A DNA stretch of 64,000 nt from Aquanectria penicillioides (lineage: Eukaryota; Ascomycota; Sordariomycetes; Hypocreales; Nectriaceae). The notes beneath the pieces were generated by a model, which saw nothing but the letters and a program-made list of their open reading frames with translations, was not told where the DNA came from and made no database searches. This document shows positions 22,684 through 33,400 of the stretch, in pieces; positions within the stretch are counted from its first letter, which is position 1; each line of letters opens with the position of its first letter. The translations under genes and the position numbers were made by a program. The DNA is taken from NCBI GenBank assembly GCA_003415625.1, contig PYIU01000004.1, forward strand, positions 1,674,001-1,738,000, read 5' to 3'.

Positions 22684-24161
22684 TCCAGGGGGGGGGGGGG
22701 GGGGGGGGGGCAAACGAGTTGAATAGAGGGTTGTCACTTTTCAGGAGCCGGATTGGTTGGAGGCCGAATGGCTGCATGGCACGGCGTTGAAGAGTCCAAT
22801 CACGAAAATTAGGGGAAATAAAAATAAGTACTCAGATATTCAGACCTGAAAAGCACGTAGCCGGAACTTTTTTTTCTTTCTTTTCTGGAGCTCCAAACGG
22901 TATGATATCCTTCAACTCGGATTGGTTGTGGCTGCGGACGTGGGTTATCGGTTTGAACTAGGCTGACATGATGTGTTTTGGGTGTCGCTGTTCGTTTGTC
23001 CCCCCCTCCATTTCAACGTGCATGCGCTTGGATATATATCATCCTTCTTCTTCCCTGTCAATGAACCCCCCCCCCCTCTCAACTGTGGCTCAAATCCGTC
23101 TTCCAGAAATTTCCCAAAATTTTCCCACGCTTCGACTATATAAACGAGGCAACCCGCCTTCTGCCTGCGATGAGGCAATTTTTGCTCACCACCGCCTCTT
23201 GTGAGCCCATGACCTTGTTGAGGGATCCTCGGAAATAGCTTCACGCACGGGAGACACCTGTTAGTCTTGCACTGCTGTTCGCCCACCCCCCCTTAACACT
23301 CTGACTCGAAGAGAATTAACAATAGCAACAAGAAGAAGCACAAGACTGGCGCGATCCCCCCTTTGCATTAAATTTCGGCCGACCAATGTGAGTAGCGGGG
23401 ACCAACTCAGTCACAGGGCCTTCTCCCTCCGTGCTAGTGCATATAAACGCCAGGACACTTGCTCGTGGGTTTTTGCCAACCATGAATGCCTTGTAGAGAG
23501 GCTTGCTCATGACCTAAAGGGAATCAAATCATCCCCGATCGCCATCCGAGCCATCGTTCATTTATTATCCCCGTCCTCCCAAAACCCAGACCCCTCTTGA
23601 CTTTCCCTTTTCTTCTACATGACCCCGTTCCTCTCGATAACAAGACCATCCGGTCACGTTGACTACCCACAAGGGTGCCAACACACAGTCCATCATCATC
23701 ACCACTAGCCTCCGTGTTCTTTTATTTAATCAACCATTCCCCCATCTCTCGCCGGGCCTCCCGTCGCTGTTCTTCATCTCTTTCATCTACTTGTATCATC
23801 ATCACTGAAGTCTCTTCATCAAGGGGGGGCTCTCAGTCATCCTCGTCATCGCACTCTCTCGTCGTTACTCGAGTTTCTGGCCGCGTGGCTTCGTTTTCTA
23901 ATCCAAACGAGACGGGCGCAACTCTTGATCAACAGTAAACCCACCTGCTGTCCACTTATTGCACTTATGTGCTTGGACTCAGACGAGCTTGCAAACGCCA
24001 GCATCACCATAACCATCACCATCATCGTCATCATCATCGTCGTCATCATCGCCGTCGTCGTCCACTTTCTTCTCTGCGGCTCTTTTGATATCTCTTGGCT
24101 TCTCATTCTATTTGCAACGCATCCGCATTACACACCCACCCACACACGCCTCTCAGCCAGC
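22684..24161. other. intergenic, 1.5 kb, no gene supported
   Basis: Begins with a 23-G run four bases after the SPP stop. It continues through C/T-rich DNA with short C runs, and ends in a CAT/CGT-rich low-complexity stretch (about 24000-24063) that is probably the leader of the next gene. A frame open from 23925 into that gene has no earlier convincing start. Confidence 0.45.
22688..22710 (+). repeat. 23-base G homopolymer
   Basis: An uninterrupted run of 23 G in the 3' untranslated region of the signal peptide peptidase gene, four bases after its stop codon. It could form a G-quadruplex in the RNA. The exact length is uncertain in any assembly. Confidence 0.85.
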
Positions 24162-24658
24162 ATGACTGACCAGGAACGCCCAACCAACTCCACATCCAAG
24201 GAGAACCGCAAGCGATCCTACGAAGACAATAACGCAGTCGCAACCAAAGATGGTGAAACTCCATCTGGTCCTTCCACTAAGCGTCAACGCAATAACGACG
24301 ATGAAGGCGAGAGCAGCGATGTCTCCATATCTTGTGCTCCTCAGGGCCAAGGCATTACCCTGGCTTCCCCTAACGAGGAGAGCCTTGACGACGTGGAAGT
24401 CGACCTTGATGACCTTTTGAGCATTCCTGCAGAGGATATCGAAAGGTTTCACGTGAGCCTTGGTGGCATTGACTGCACCGATGAGGATACGGTCCTAGAA
24501 ACCCTCAGCACGAACCCTACCTCTATCATCGACGGAGGCAATGTTGAAGATGCGGCCGATGCCCTCACCACCTTCGACTTGGCTTCTACCCCCGTATTCA
24601 CGCAAGGGGCATTGGGGCCGCTATCTGCCTCTAGGAGTGCCCCTGGCCTACCTCAACA

Positions 24659-24699
<41 letters not shown>

Positions 24700-24824
24700 T
24701 ACGACCTCGATCACGACAAGATGAAGCCCGGGTATGCTTCCGGCGCTGGGTGAGGCTGCATGGCGGCAGGGGTTACTTTCGTCTAGTCATGGCTGACCAT
24801 CCTAACTCCGATGACGAGTATTGA
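24162..24824 (+). CDS. hypothetical acidic low-complexity protein
   Basis: Unrecognised. The frame from ATG 24162 encodes 220 aa. The N-terminus is rich in Lys/Arg/Ser with a possible nuclear signal (ENRKRSYE, STKRQRNN). An acidic middle (DDVEVDLDDLLSIPAEDIERF) follows, then a Thr/Asp-rich part. A hexanucleotide repeat (24661-24720) is read as Arg-Pro dipeptides in this frame and Asp-His dipeptides in the +1 frame, which stops at 24753. Two GGGG runs (24606-24609 and 24614-24617) sit just before the repeat. If each has lost one base, as happened in other genes of this window, the true C-terminus would be the Asp-His version. The nuclear signal and disorder are inferred. No function is proposed. 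Confidence 0.55.
24661..24720 (+). repeat. coding GACCAC hexanucleotide repeat with decaying units
   Basis: Six near-perfect GACCAC units, then diverged units (GACTAC, GACCTC, GATCAC). It encodes Arg-Pro or Asp-His runs depending on frame, inside the hypothetical acidic protein gene. Confidence 0.85.
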
Positions 24825-26939
24825 ACCGATCACAGTATAGTCGAGAAGACTGGTCGGTGTTAACTAGACCGTTCACCGCAACATGGGCATGTTGGACGGA
24901 GCACTGTTACAGTAATATTTGGTAGATGGGATCCACGGAATGGACCCAAAGTTTGACAAAGAGGAGGTTATGATGAGATGAGTTGGGAGTTTATGGGTAA
25001 ACCTTGGATGAGTCACGAAGAGAAAACAAAAAACGATATAGATTGAGGGTAACGGTATTGGCGTTTTTGTCGACAAGGTAACCGACAATTGTGTACCTTG
25101 GTTTCCCTTTATTTCTTTTTTCTTTTTTTTTTGTCGTTGACAGGACAATTCCTGCAGATATCAGTCTCTCTGAGATGGTCTGGATATGTATCACTTAAAG
25201 AGAGCGCTTGACCTTTTGTTACTTCACATTGAAATTGATACAATCGTGTGTGTTTAAAGATTAAACATTATAATTTTCTGTCTTTTTGCCTTGACTAAAA
25301 CGTGACTCGACTCTTGGACTCTTGGCAGCAGCAATACATGAAAATGAAAACAAACAGGCTGAAGTGATTCATTATCATTAACTTTTACCCGTCCTCCCAC
25401 GCGGCGGTCATATTAAGTCTCTCCCGAGTCTGCATCGGTCGACGGCGGTAGTATTGGGTGTTTAAAAAAAAAAAAAAAAAGCAGAAGCCCGATACTGACC
25501 CCGTCATTAATCCCCTACACCACGCAAAGGTTCAGACTCTAGTAGGGGTACCCTCCCCCGGTTTCAATCCCGCGCCCGCGTCGGCGTCTAGCGTCGACTC
25601 ACGGATTGTGTTGACAGGCGCGGGTTCTCCTCCAGGCTTCATCGGGCGTCTTTTGCCCAACACTCGGCGTTAAGATGGGCATGGCGTGAGCGGGAGTTGC
25701 GGTGCCTCGAGGCATCTCAACACTTTGGCGAACTGCGGTTCTCCGTATTTGCAGCATCTCGGGGTGTTCGGGAGACGGCGTTACGTGGGCTCTGCTCATA
25801 CAATGAGCAGAGTGTTCGCTTCGGCGGAAAACAATCCTCAGGGCGGCGACGTCCCCTTCGCTAGGCTCGCGAACTCTTCCAGCGGATTCGCATCGTCGGC
25901 GGTGCAAAACCGTCGTAGCGCAACTACGCCGACGGATCATCGACGCTTCAGGCTCAGCGATAAATCATCCAGCGGTTAAATAAAAAGGCCGACGGGGGTC
26001 CGCGAATGCTCAGCCTCGCTCACAGGCAGCGTCGAGCTTACGTGTGAGGTCGGTTGATTATGTGCATAATAAGCGGAACAAACCCATGGCCAAAAGATTC
26101 TCAACTGCTTCCAGGCTGATGCCCCGCCTTCAGCAGGAAAATCTTTTGTCTCCTCGATTCCCGTTGGGGATTGGGAAGAGAAGGCAAGGAAAGATAAAAA
26201 TTGCTTCTACGCTTCAGAGGAATCTTGGAGAAAGACTCGACTCTTCCAGCGGAGCAAAAGCGTCTCCGGGCCATCGCGGCGAGGTGGTTGGTGAAACGAG
26301 GTCCAGCGATGGGGAGACAGAATAACATGAGGGCGAAGAGCAGGAGTCGAAAAGGTGAAGTTGATAGAAGGCGACTCGACTGCAGTTCTGGTCCCCTGAA
26401 GAGGGAAGCGAAGGGAACCTGCCGAGAGAGAAAAAAACGATGGAAGCGAGGCAGGTTCACAACCCATTTATACACATGCTGCTCGATGGGTTGTAGATTA
26501 GCGCCATGCCGCTCGGCCTACCCTGTAGTCGTAGGTTGTAGCCAAGCCAAGCCAAGCTAAGCTAACCGCTCCTGCTCTTCTTACCCCGGTTTTCGGCCTC
26601 CGCTAAGCCTTGGCCTCCGACGTCCCGTGTCCCGCAATCCCGCCCCCGAGTGTCAGATCCTCCGCAAGGCGAAGCATCTCATACGTGAAATCTCAAACAC
26701 GGCCACAGTCACAGTCGCAGTCACAGTTGCAGACTCTCCCTTGGCTGCGTCATGTCCTGATACACGTTTTCACTCACAAACACACTCACACTCACACTCA
26801 CACCCGCACTCGCGCTCACGCTCACGCAAACTCCTTCCCCCCATCTCCGTTTTCTCATTGCCGTTTCACCTTTCGTCTCGTCCAGTCTAGTCTCGGGTAC
26901 TTACTTACCTTAGCTACCCTGCTCGTTATCTTCTTCACC
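24825..26939. other. 2.1-kb intergenic region, no gene supported
   Basis: Contains A and T tracts (an A run near 25463-25480, a T run near 25119-25130), CCAAG/CTAAG short repeats near 26530-26560, ACAGTC-type repeats near 26703-26730 and CACTCA/CGCTCA repeats near 26774-26825, which form the likely leader of the phosphopantetheinyl transferase gene. Short frames at 25599-25940 and 26044-26325 lack recognisable features. Confidence 0.4.
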
Positions 26940-27975
26940 ATGACGGCCAATTCAACCGCCAATACCACCACCACCACCACCACCTCCTCCTCCTCCTTGG
27001 CTCCCACCGTCATTCGGTGGGTGCTCGACACCCGCCGCCTCTGGCCCGAGGCCCTGCAAACCCGCAACCTCTCCGCCGTGGTAAGTGTCAAATCACCCCC
27101 CCCCCCCCCCCCCCCCTTCCCCGTCCGTCTCCCCGTCCGTCTCCCCGTCTCGGATACGAACCGATCCGTTCTCAAAGCTGACACGCAGACGCTCTCAGGC
27201 TTCCCGGGCCCTTGCCCTTCTTCCCAAGGCAGACCAGGACAGCGTCCTCCGGTACTATCACGTCCGCGATGCGAAGCTCGCCCTGGGATCGATGCTCCTC
27301 AAGCGCTACGTCATCTCGCGGTACTGTGCCGTGCCCTGGGACCAGGCCGTCACCGTCCGCGATGAGCGCACAAAGCCCGTCTTCCGGATGCCAGACGGCT
27401 CTGAGCCGCTGCTCTTCAACGTCTCCCACCAAGCCGGCCTGGTGGTGCTCTTTGCCGTCCACCACCCTCCGCCCGGCGTTTCCGTGGGAGTCGACGTCGT
27501 GTGTCCCACCGAGCGCCGCGACCGCGACCACCAGTCCATAGCCACTGAGGGCTGGTCCCACTTCATCGCCGTGCATGACGAGGTTCTATCTCGCAAGGAG
27601 GTCGCCGCCTTGGAGCAGATTGTGCCCGGAAGCGCCCCTTCCGGACGAGACCGTGCTCTGAAGCACTTCTATGCGCTGTGGTGTCTGCGCGAAGCCTACG
27701 TCAAGATGACGGGCGATGCGCTTCTGGCAAGCTGGCTAGGCGACCTCGAGATGCGCGGGTTTGCGCCGCCCGAGGAGATGAATGGGACACAGGAAGTGTG
27801 GTTCAAGGGAAAGCGCCTCGAGGATGTGGATATCATTTTGGAGCCCCTGTTGGACGACTACATGATTTCGACAGCCGTACACAGAAGCCACAAAGGGGAT
27901 GGTCTTGAGGTTGGCGAATTTACCAGCCTGGATATCGAGCAAGTCATGGAATTTGGAGAAGCATCTAAGGCGTAG
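26940..27975 (+). CDS. npgA: 4'-phosphopantetheinyl transferase, Sfp/NpgA type
   Basis: Moves the phosphopantetheine arm of coenzyme A onto carrier domains of polyketide synthases, peptide synthetases and the alpha-aminoadipate reductase of lysine synthesis. Exon 1 is 26940-27080. The 118-nt intron 27081-27198 has a GTAAGT donor, a 21-C run and a CTCAG acceptor. Exon 2 is 27199-27975. The product is about 305 aa (A. nidulans NpgA is 344). Exon 1 carries Thr and Ser runs, then a conserved WVLDTRRLWPEA start. Motifs are RYYHVRDAKLALGS (about 65-78), FNVSHQ (about 120-125), the Mg2+-binding GVDVV (about 144-148) and WCLREAYVK (about 209-217, the W-x-x-K/R-E-A-x-x-K signature). The acceptor was chosen because it keeps frame and gives the conserved Ala-Leu-Leu-Pro segment. 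It is the only visible link to secondary metabolism here, and no synthase gene is nearby. Confidence 0.93.
27096..27116 (+). repeat. 21-base C homopolymer inside an intron
   Basis: An uninterrupted C run 15 bases after the GTAAGT donor of the phosphopantetheinyl transferase intron, followed by CCGTCTC repeats. Confidence 0.85.
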
Positions 27976-28199
27976 AATAATTAAAGTAGTTATGGACTGT
28001 TAGTCACGGTATGTTACGATTTATGACTGGGTGGGAATAAATTCATAGAATGAGCGATAAGTCACCGAGATCATTTCTCTCTCACTCTCCCCTCATAGCT
28101 CCGCACTATTCGGAATGCATTTTCTTTCGTCCCTTTCCCATCGTTTTGTTTCATTCAGTCATGGCAGATGATTGTCCTTGGACTAGGCTTTAAATACAC

Positions 28200-29237
28200 T
28201 TAAAAGTTCTTGCCAAAGAAGCTAAGGACAGTCTTGTAGCCGCGCTCGTACTCCTCGCGGACACGGGGGTCCTCGAGATCGGAGCGAGCAGCCATCCAAC
28301 CGTGGATTTGGTCGGCAAAAATCTCGACATGCTTGGGGACAGTGAGGTTTTCCTCAAACTTCTTGACATCCTCAGCGGGCTCGTCCTTGGAGGCCAGCAG
28401 GGCAGTGGGGATCTTCACGCCCTCGGCATCACTGGGGTCGACCATAGCAGGGTGGATCGAGGCAGCAACGGAGAAGGGATTAGTGTCGGCCTTGGTGGTG
28501 AGAGCGACGACCTTGCCTCCCCAGCAGTACTAGTTTGGGTGTATATCCTTTAGCTATCGAAAAATGCTTTAGGGTGGAGATGGGAAGGAAGACTTACGCC
28601 AATGATGCCAAACTTGGCAATGGAAGAGTCCTTTGCCTGGATAGCCTTGACATAGTCGGGAACCAGAGCAGCAATCTTGGGGGAGGGAATTTGCCAAAGA
28701 AGGCACCTAGGTCCTTCTGCTTCTGCTCAGTGTCCGGGGGGTACCTGAATGGAAGCACAAAGAAGCCATCAGTTCAATCCGGATTGTTCACGTGTCGTAT
28801 GGATGAATGTTCGTGAATTTGGGTTTCATACCACGAAATGTGAGCGGGTTCGCCCTCGAACCAGTCAGGAATGTAGACCTTGTACTTCTGGTTGTCGCTA
28901 GTGGCAAGGATATCAGAGCCCTGGAGAGTCTGGGGGAAGTAGCCGAAGATGTCGTAGATGACAACGATGGCCTTGGTGGCATCAGCAGGGCCGGTAACGT
29001 CTGATTGAGCGGGTTGGGTTAGCTTGGTCGCCGTCTACTTCGGCATGTTTTCGCGTTGTGCTGCTCCAGCTCAGGAGCCGGAGTATCGGGTGGGGGAGAA
29101 AAGGAAAAGGAGAGACGCACAGGTCTTGTAGCCGCCAATGGTCTCGTAAGTGCCCTTGGCCTCGTATCCCTTGGAGATGACGGGGGGATGTTGCAGCAGG
29201 CCTGGCTATGGCCGGAGGTAGCGGGCATAGTCGACAT
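28200..29237 (-). CDS. dienelactone hydrolase family protein (frame broken twice)
   Basis: Alpha/beta-hydrolase of the carboxymethylenebutenolidase type, probably cytosolic. Its substrate in moulds is usually unknown. Exons in transcription order are 29237-29121, 29000-28832, 28744-28598 and 28529-28200, and all junctions are GT-AG and phase-consistent. Single-base losses break the frame in the G runs 29182-29187 (plus strand; after CCNIPP) and 28679-28683 (in FPPP). Repaired, the protein is about 254 aa, the usual family size. The triad can be seen: nucleophile Cys in GYCWGGK (about residue 147), Asp in ASKDE (about 194) and His in IHGWM (about 221). The start MSTMPATSGHSQ is the first ATG in frame. 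Active-site integrity argues that the breaks are not decay. It sits close to, and in tail-to-tail orientation with, the phosphopantetheinyl transferase. Confidence 0.9.
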
Positions 29238-30430
29238 GATGGGCAATGGAGGGGTTCGATGGTGGTAGCGGGGTAGCTGGAGTTGGGAACGAAGCTGTTT
29301 GTTAGCGGGTTGAGCTGGGGCTTGGTGGCGATAGCAGCGAGGTGCTGTTGCACCGGGTCTATTGGCTGCTGGAATGAGAATTGGACGAACCTGTGATCAG
29401 AACGATGGCCTCGATGCAGCGGGCTTTGGTGGAGATGGGAAGTGAAGGAAGAAAACGGGTGTAATGAGTGGCCGGCAGATGCAGGCAGATATGGACCGTC
29501 CCGATTGACAATTGCGGGGAGGGGCATCCATATTCCATCCCACCTGCCTTGGGATAATTGGCAATTGGATCGGGCCAAGGTGGGGGTGATGTCACCATCA
29601 TCATGACACACACCCGGCGAGATGGGCGCCTCCATGACACAGACCAAGGGGGGAAAGCCCATCAGAACTTAATTCCGAGTGATATTTCATGACTAAAATG
29701 CCGCTTATAATTACCATCCCACTTGCATCGTCCTTGCACCTGTTTGACGAGACACAATATTGGGATTTTCTTTTTTGGGTCTTACCACCTATTAGAGCCC
29801 CAGTCACACATTTTGAATCTCGGCTCTATGCTTTCCGTGAAGCACCAAAGCGGCTGGCCAGAACGAAACACGCTGCTCGACTGGAAGAAAGCAAAGAATA
29901 ACTGCCAATAAGCCAGGTTTATGGAGAAGCACGTGGAGATTACGTGAACTATGTACATCTATTCTATTCTATTGTTCCTCCCTCCCGTTACTCGTCAGCC
30001 CCAAACCATAACCCTGGGCGACCATACGTGAGGAATATCAGAGATAGTTCAAGTGGAAAGGAACCTAGACAGCAGGATCGCTGAAATCGCATTTCATTCG
30101 ATGTGAATCAAGTATGTGATGAATATATACCCCCTTTCATAAAAACCTTGATCATGTAACACATCTTCCATAAGTCCATTTTTGTGCCGCTTGTCAAACA
30201 AAACTCCATCGTATGCTAGAATGCTTCTGTGCCTGCTAGTTGGCCACGGGGTTACGACCATCCCAATAAAATCATAATCCTTTTGACCAGCCGTAAAACG
30301 CCGTGATAAATACAGAAAGGAAATGATCATGTCATGCCATCGTGTTAACCTCCTCGTCTTCCGGTTCTCGTTCTTCCTTTGAACTTAATATTATGATTGA
30401 CGCCCGTCCTTCCCAGGAGCGAGCATCCCA
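29238..30430. other. intergenic, 1.2 kb, no gene supported
   Basis: Upstream of the dienelactone hydrolase gene and downstream of the histidine kinase gene, both on the minus strand. The open frames here are continuations of intron frames or random. The part near 29930-30330 is AT-rich and likely holds the kinase 3' untranslated region. Confidence 0.4.
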
Positions 30431-33400
30431 TCACCTCACTGGAGAGTTGGGGCTGAGTCCACCCATGCGACGTACCACCATCTGCATCTTCTCGATCAGC
30501 TCGGGAATCCGGTACGGCTTCACCAACACATCGTCACAGCCTGCCTGCTTGGCTTCCATTACCTGCTCGGGACGAGCATTGGCCGTCACAGCAATGATAG
30601 GGATGCGGCCTCCTGAGGCACAAAACACCTCACCATTCTGCTCCAGCTCTCTGATTCGTCGAGTGCATGTCAGGCCATCCTGAATAGGCATTTCAATATC
30701 CATCAAAACTAAGTTGATAGCGATAGGCAGAGAGTTGGGACTGTTTCTTGACGCAGAGAGTCCGATGCCGATGCCGATGCCAAGTCCAACTCTAGGAACA
30801 GCTCCCTGGCGGCGCTGGAGCTTTTCGAGAGCTTCGATGCCATGATTGGCCACATCAACAGTATATCCTCGATCGGTAAGGCCGCGCCGCGTGATCTGTT
30901 GGTTGATAAGATTGTCTTCAACGATAAGAATCCCATCTAGACGAATATTGCCGCCTGGGTTCTGATGTCGCTGCAGGCGCATGTCGCGTAGGTTCATTGC
31001 CCGCTTACCGTCCGAGGCCTCTGCGGCATCAGTACTAGCTACCAATTTCGCAGCGGCGACGGCAGCTAGCGCTTCATTTCTTGATGCCTCGCTTGGGACA
31101 TACGCCTCAATATAGAATGCAAAGGTTGACCCAACACCAGGTTCGCTTGACACGCCAATGGCGCCATTTTGGAGTTCTGTCAGACGACGCGAGATGAATA
31201 AGCCCAAGCCAGAACCTCCGTATTTGACGTGCGTCTTGGAACTAGCCTGTACAAACTTGTTGAACAAGTTGCCTTTCTCCAAAGTGGTTAGACCTTGGCC
31301 AGTGTCTTTCACTTCGAAAAGAAGGTAGACCGGGTTGGTTCGACCTCGAAGGGCGGGCTGATCATATTCTTCTAAAAGGTCACAAAACCGAGGAATAAAG
31401 TCAACCACCGTCATGTCATGACCTGGAGGATCTACACAGCCTTTGACACAAATCTTGACATTTCTTGTTTTGCCAGATTTGGTAAACTTTAGGGCGTTGG
31501 TGAGGAGGTTGATAAGGACCTGTTTCACTCGTGAAGGGTCAAGGTCCAGAAAATCATACCCGAGATCCTTGTATGATTGGTGAATAGAGGAGGTCAGCTC
31601 AATGTCCACACGGCGAGCCTCCACCTCGAACATCTTCAATGCGTCGCTGACAATGTGAATTGGGTCGACTGTACAAGGCGTAACAGCCAGCAGCTTGGAA
31701 TCCAACTTTGACATGGTGAGAATGTCATCGACGATACGCTTCTGGTGCTGCGCGCAAGTCACAATTGTCTCGGCGTTTTCGATACTATCCTTCAATAATC
31801 TTTTTTCTTCTTCAGACCTTTCAAGGCGAGGGGCTTCTTCCGACATATTTGGATCGGCGCGTGTGGGAGTGAGAGGCGTTGGATTCTCTGCGAGATCTTG
31901 CACCTTGGCCAAAGATGCGATAATGGCATCGGTACAGTGTAGAATCGCGCTGAGGGGGTTTCGCATCTCGTGAGATGTCATGTCGATGAAATTCTCTTGT
32001 TGTCGTTTTGATTCAATGGCCTCCTCCTTGCGTGATTTCTCCTGGTCCAACTGCCACTTTTGCAATGACACATCACTGAGGCAGCCTGTAAAGGAAAGAA
32101 TCTCTCCATCAGAACTCTTCACAGGTATGAAGCTTGCCAAAACCCATCGAGAGCTGATCGACGAGTTGCCATCGCTGTCTTCTGTAACGAAGGGAGTGAG
32201 AAGTCGAAACTCTGCCGTCTGCTGACGACCTGATTCGATCAGATGCTTCAGGGTCCCTTCTAGGATGATCAAGTCCTCCTTGACAACACATTCAGACCAG
32301 GGATGAACTGGAATCTTTCCCAAATCAACCTTGGTTAAGCCGGTAAGCTCCCAGAACAAATTGTTTGCGCTTAGAAGTCGTCCGTCTGTGCTCATATCGT
32401 ACATGCCCACAGTAGCGAACTCGGCGAGGCGCTTCAGGTTCTCTGCCTCCTGTGCTCGTCGAATCGCTTCGTGAGCAGCGGCCTTCTGCACTGTTACATC
32501 CGTCAGGCAAGTTAGGATCCTAACGATGCTGCCGTCTGGGGCACGCTCTGCTTTGATGGAGGCTAGAATATGGCAAGCAACCTTCATATCTGGCCCCGGG
32601 GGTGTGGCGGTGGGCGGAGAGTGCAGAACCTCGGGTCCTGTACTCTCTCCTTCTCGTAAAATTCGATATTCAAATGTCACAATATCCATTTCTCCGACGT
32701 CCTTGTAAGCTTGAATGACCTTCGACCTATCCTCTTCTAGAACAGACTCAAGAAGAGCGCCGCGCCTGATGGTTCCCCTTGGGTAACCTGTTATGCGATA
32801 CCAAGCATCATTCGCAAAAGTGATGTTGCCATCAGTATCGACAAAGCACATGCCAGCCGGAATGAAGTCGGCGACGACCTTTAGTGTTTGAACTGACTTG
32901 TTTGCCTGCTCCGTTTGATACTCCAATCTCTGTGTGAGCATAGCATTATCATGAGCAGCCTGCTCCGTAACGTTTCGTCTTCGTCGGGTTTCTTCTTCCA
33001 ACAAGACGGTTGATGCGAGAGAGCTAGTTAGTTTCTGGTTGAGAAGAGAAATGAATTGCCGATAATCGTTGTCATATGGGCGTCGGGGGTTGAGACCTAA
33101 AAACAAAATACCCATTACATTTTCGTCTTTGGTGGGACGAATTGGGCAGATAATGGCAGCTTGGCAGGGGTCACCGAAACCGCGCCATTCTAGCCCCTGG
33201 AGAAGTCTTTCAGGTAGAGTATGATCCTTTGTCTGGATTAAAAGTGGATGGAGCGATTTGAGCGACTCGCGGAAGATCGGGGCTAGGCCATCGTCGGCAT
33301 CTCGGAGATTGAGCACTGGAGGGGCCATAATATGATTTTCTGGAATGCCAAGAGACCCTTCAAGCCGGCAAGTCCTTGGGCATCCGTACTTGGACATGGA

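Noticed and set aside
25530..25580. tRNA-like T-arm (GGTTTCAATCC)
   Set aside because: No matching acceptor stem, D-arm or anticodon arm could be paired around it.
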